9,531 bases of DNA from an uncultured Acetatifactor sp. (GTDB lineage: Bacteria; Bacillota; Clostridia; Lachnospirales; Lachnospiraceae), in NCBI GenBank assembly GCA_934394515.1, contig CAKRRU010000097.1:1-9531 (forward strand), written 5' to 3'. Position numbers and translations under genes: made by a program. Below, in pieces: positions 7,061 to 9,531 of this stretch. The first letter of the stretch is position 1; each line of letters opens with the position of its first letter. The notes beneath the pieces are model-generated. The model did no database searches, was not told where the DNA came from, and saw only the letters and a list, made by a program, of their open reading frames with translations.

Positions 7061-7990
7061 ATGAAGAAAAAAGAAGTCAATATCAATGAAGAATCTACCT
7101 CCGCAGGCGGAGCTCATGCGGTCAACAAATTCCGTATCAGCGATTTCGTCATGATGGCAGTGATCGTGATCCTGTGTGCAAGCTGTGTGTTACCTTTCCT
7201 GCATGTAGCAGTGAAATCCATTTCCGGCAATACCGCAGTAATGTCCAAGAGCGTATACTTCTGGCCGAAGGATATTACCTTTGATGCTTACAAGAAGGTG
7301 TTCGGAGACAGTTCCATGACTTACTCCATGGTATTCTCCGTGATCGTAACACTGATTTTCACCGCACTCGGTATGGTGGTATGTACCTGTGCAGCGTATC
7401 CTCTTTCCAAGAAGAGATTAAAGGGCAAAAAGCTGCTGACTTTCCTGCTGATGGTGCCGATGTACTTCAGCGCAGGTATCATTCCCTGCTACCTGTTATA
7501 TCAGAAGTTACATGTGCTGGATACGATGTGGGTATTGATTTTACCTCTGATCTACTCCCCGTACAACATGTTGATCATGAAGAACTATTTCCAGAGTACG
7601 ATTCCGGAAAGTCTGGAAGAATCCGCATTCTTAGATGGCGCAAGTAATTTCCAGATCTTAAGCAGGATCGTATTACCGCTGTCCAAGCCGATCCTGGCAA
7701 CGTTGTCTCTGTTCTATGCGGTAGGACGTTGGAATTCCTATGCAGACAACATGTACTATACCAAGAGTGCCAACCTGAAGCTGATCCAGTATAAGTTATA
7801 TCAGTTGGTTGCATCCGCAGCGGAAGCACAGACTTCATCCCTGGCAGATACCGGAAGCGCGATCCAGTCCACTCCCGAAGTGCTGCAGGCAGCAAGTATT
7901 ATGTTCGTAACCATTCCTATCATTATCATTTATCCTTTCCTGCAGAAGTATTTCGTACAGGGAACCATGATCGGAGCGGTAAAGGGCTAA
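7061..7990 (+). CDS. Carbohydrate ABC transporter permease, YtcP/LplC type (CUT1 family)
   Basis: A 309-residue partner of the preceding permease, forming the heterodimeric channel of a sugar importer. A polar N-terminus (about 25 residues) precedes the first membrane span (about 29-50, VMMAVIVILCASCVLPFLHV). The family features SKSVYFWPKDITFDAYKKVF and AAYPLSKKRLKGKK follow. The EAA loop at about 186-206 reads EESAFLDGASNFQILSRIVLP; it keeps the Gly and Leu-Pro and has Ser in the middle EAA position. The end, YPFLQKYFVQGTMIGAVKG, is the conserved C-terminus of the YtcP group, so the gene is complete. Start chosen from the AGGAGG at 7047-7052. The binding-protein gene follows after 138 bp. 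Confidence 0.94.
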   Translation: MKKKEVNINEESTSAGGAHAVNKFRISDFVMMAVIVILCASCVLPFLHVAVKSISGNTAVMSKSVYFWPKDITFDAYKKVFGDSSMTYSMVFSVIVTLIFTALGMVVCTCAAYPLSKKRLKGKKLLTFLLMVPMYFSAGIIPCYLLYQKLHVLDTMWVLILPLIYSPYNMLIMKNYFQSTIPESLEESAFLDGASNFQILSRIVLPLSKPILATLSLFYAVGRWNSYADNMYYTKSANLKLIQYKLYQLVASAAEAQTSSLADTGSAIQSTPEVLQAASIMFVTIPIIIIYPFLQKYFVQGTMIGAVKG

Positions 7991-8128
7991 GCTACTAAAA
8001 CACAGGTTACCATTGTATGTTTTCCCGGGTCTCCGGGGTACACATAAAACTATGTATATTTAAGAGGGGAAATCCTTTCCATGGCGGAAACGGAGAATTC
8101 CTTCGGAAAGAACAAGGAGGATTGATTT
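7991..8128 (+). other. Leader between second permease and binding-protein gene
   Basis: This 138-bp gap is unusually long for the operon. It contains a small G+C-rich hairpin (CCCGG 8024-8028, loop GTCT, CCGGG 8033-8037) with no T tract, so not an intrinsic terminator. It also has a GGAAA-TCC-TTTCC repeat (8068-8080) and a 14-codon ORF (8081-8125, MAETENSFGKNKED) whose end overlaps the next ribosome binding site. The hairpin could mark RNA processing or stabilisation that raises the binding protein above the permeases, as is common in sugar ABC operons; this is inference. Confidence 0.45.
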
Positions 8129-9531
8129 ATGAAGAAGAATACTCTTCACAAAGTAATGGCAACAGCACTTGTAGGTGCTATGGCTATGAGCACTCTGACC
8201 GGATGCGGCAGCAGCGATGCCGGCGCAGATGCTTCCACAAAGGATACTGCGGTAGCAAGTACCGTAGCAAGCACAGATGCAGCAGCTTCAGATGCAGTAG
8301 CAGGTATTGACGGCTGGGAGCCTTTCGCAGACAATGTTACACTGCAGATTCCCGTATATGACCGTGGATCTTCAGGAAACGGCTGCTCCGATGTAGAAAA
8401 CAACTACTGGACCAAATGGGTACAGGAGAACTTCGGAGACAAGTACAACATCACAGTGGAATATGTAGGAATTACCCGTAGCGATGTTATGACCGATTAC
8501 GCAATGCTGGCAGCAAGCCAGAGCCTTCCTACTATCTGCATGGAATATGACTATGACAAGCTTGCTACCTGGCAGGCAGACGGATATCTGCAGACCTATG
8601 ATGTAGAGCAGTTCAAGCAGATCGCTCCTACCTACTGGGAGACCATGGTAGAGCACGGCAATGACGCTTACACCAAACTGGCTGACGAAGATTATCTGGT
8701 ACTGGGTTACAGACCTTACGGTAACACCACTTATACATGGTGTACCTTCTATCGTCAGGACTGGCTGGAAGAGGCAGGATTTTCTGAGTATCCCGTTGGC
8801 GACAATACCAAGCTGTTAGAGCTGTATGCAAAGCTGGTTGAGAACGGTCACAAATATCCGTTAAGCGGTAAGAAAGTAAGCGGCGCAGGTATTGACCAGA
8901 ACTACGGTTACAGAGATTATCCTCAGGATGAGACCACATGGGCTACTACCGGTGACTACCAGATCCCGGCATTGTCCACCGAAGCGCAGAAGAGATTCCT
9001 GAAGTTTGAAAACGAACTGTACAATGACGGTTATTACAACCCTGAGTACTACTTAAGAGATGCTTCCGAGGCAGAGGCTGACTTCATCAACGGTGAAGCA
9101 TTTACCTGGACCGGATATATCTCTTCTACCATGAACGTACTGAATTCCTTCTATGAAACTAACCCTGATGGAAAGCTGGCAGTAGCAGTAAGCCCCTCCA
9201 CATGGACACAGGATGCAACCTGGGGTTCCAGCGCTTCTTACAGACCCGGAACCAACTTCGGTATGATGATCGGTTTTGCTAACGACGCTACCGAGGATGA
9301 AGTAAAGGCAGCTATGATGTACCTTGAGTGGCTGAACCAGCCCGAGAACCTCTTCACCATGCAGTGGGGTATCGAAGGCGTGAACTTCAACTATGACGAC
9401 AATGGCGATCCCGTAGCAGTAGCAGATCAGACCGGTCTGGACGAGCAGCAGGGTCACAACAACAACGTAGACTACTGGTGTGCAGTAACCGCAGTTAAGA
9501 CTCTTGGTTCTATCGAGAAGGACATCAAGGC
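8129..9531 (+). CDS. Extracellular sugar-binding lipoprotein, LplA type (3' end outside window)
   Basis: The frame stays open to the last base: 467 codons are visible and the stop lies beyond the window. Related LplA-type proteins run to about 530-580 residues, so the missing part is probably modest. Start ATG 8129 has AAGGAGG at 8114-8120, 8 nt upstream. Residues 1-26 are a lipoprotein signal peptide (KK near the start, hydrophobic ATALVGAMAM, lipobox LTGC with Cys26). A low-complexity Ala/Ser/Thr/Asp linker (about 27-60) tethers the domain to the membrane. The folded part starts near ADNVTLQIPVYDRG and is rich in Trp and Tyr (NNYWTKWVQENFG, TWCTFYRQDWLEEAGF), typical of carbohydrate-binding clefts. 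It captures an oligosaccharide outside the cell and delivers it to the two upstream permeases. Arg is encoded only by AGA (5) and CGT (3), and Ala mostly by GCA/GCT, consistent with high expression. The ligand is unknown. Confidence 0.93.
   Translation, partial: MKKNTLHKVMATALVGAMAMSTLTGCGSSDAGADASTKDTAVASTVASTDAAASDAVAGIDGWEPFADNVTLQIPVYDRGSSGNGCSDVENNYWTKWVQENFGDKYNITVEYVGITRSDVMTDYAMLAASQSLPTICMEYDYDKLATWQADGYLQTYDVEQFKQIAPTYWETMVEHGNDAYTKLADEDYLVLGYRPYGNTTYTWCTFYRQDWLEEAGFSEYPVGDNTKLLELYAKLVENGHKYPLSGKKVSGAGIDQNYGYRDYPQDETTWATTGDYQIPALSTEAQKRFLKFENELYNDGYYNPEYYLRDASEAEADFINGEAFTWTGYISSTMNVLNSFYETNPDGKLAVAVSPSTWTQDATWGSSASYRPGTNFGMMIGFANDATEDEVKAAMMYLEWLNQPENLFTMQWGIEGVNFNYDDNGDPVAVADQTGLDEQQGHNNNVDYWCAVTAVKTLGSIEKDIK

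Noticed and set aside
8017..8310. Plus-strand 97-codon ORF across the start of the lipoprotein gene
   Set aside because: Different frame from the signal peptide and lipobox; Arg/Cys/Ser-rich translation is an artefact of the repetitive Ala/Ser linker.
1..9531. CRISPR array, tRNA, rRNA, insertion sequence, prophage or toxin-antitoxin genes
   Set aside because: No regularly spaced repeats, transposase or integrase motifs, or RNA gene signatures were seen on either strand.

Overview
The window looks like chromosomal DNA from a Clostridia bacterium, most likely a gut Lachnospiraceae. The reasons are strong AGGAGG-type ribosome binding sites, moderate G+C genes separated by very A+T-rich intergenic DNA, an LplB/YtcP-type sugar ABC transporter without its own ATPase, and a glycoside hydrolase gene beside an AraC-type regulator. 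The genus call is inference; no rRNA or tRNA is present to test it.

Layout, left to right. (1) Bases 2-1066, + strand: the C-terminal part of a large TPR protein of the DUF5107 type, cut by the left edge. (2) 1221-3245, +: a cytoplasmic glycoside hydrolase of family GH35 (beta-galactosidase type). (3) 3296-4630, +: a MATE-family multidrug/organic-ion exporter, 50 bp after the hydrolase and probably cotranscribed with it. (4) 4648-5646, - strand: an AraC/XylS-type regulator with a cupin-like sensor domain, convergent with the MATE gene; its intrinsic terminator overlaps its own stop codon. (5) 5647-6094: an A+T-rich divergent control region of about 450 bp. It holds a candidate promoter for the regulator, a perfect 12-bp terminator-like hairpin with no obvious gene in front of it, a candidate promoter for the transporter operon and short TACAAA repeats. 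(6) 6095-7048 and 7061-7990, +: two CUT1-family sugar ABC permeases. (7) 8129 to the right edge, +: a lipoprotein solute-binding protein of the LplA type, open at the window end.

Probable logic (inference): the AraC-type protein senses a sugar and controls the divergent permease-permease-binding protein operon. The lipoprotein captures an oligosaccharide, the two permeases import it using an ATPase encoded elsewhere, and the signal-less GH35 enzyme removes terminal beta-linked galactose (or a related sugar) in the cytoplasm. The MATE exporter has no evident place in this pathway.

This is a recognisable carbohydrate-utilisation locus, not a new kind of system. The points most worth a second look are the orphan terminator in the transporter leader, the non-classical sequence around the GH35 nucleophile, and small leader features before the binding-protein gene. 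Three apparent start codons (1197, the TTG at 6080, the GTG at 7052) are probably wrong; the ribosome binding sites favour 1221, 6095 and 7061.
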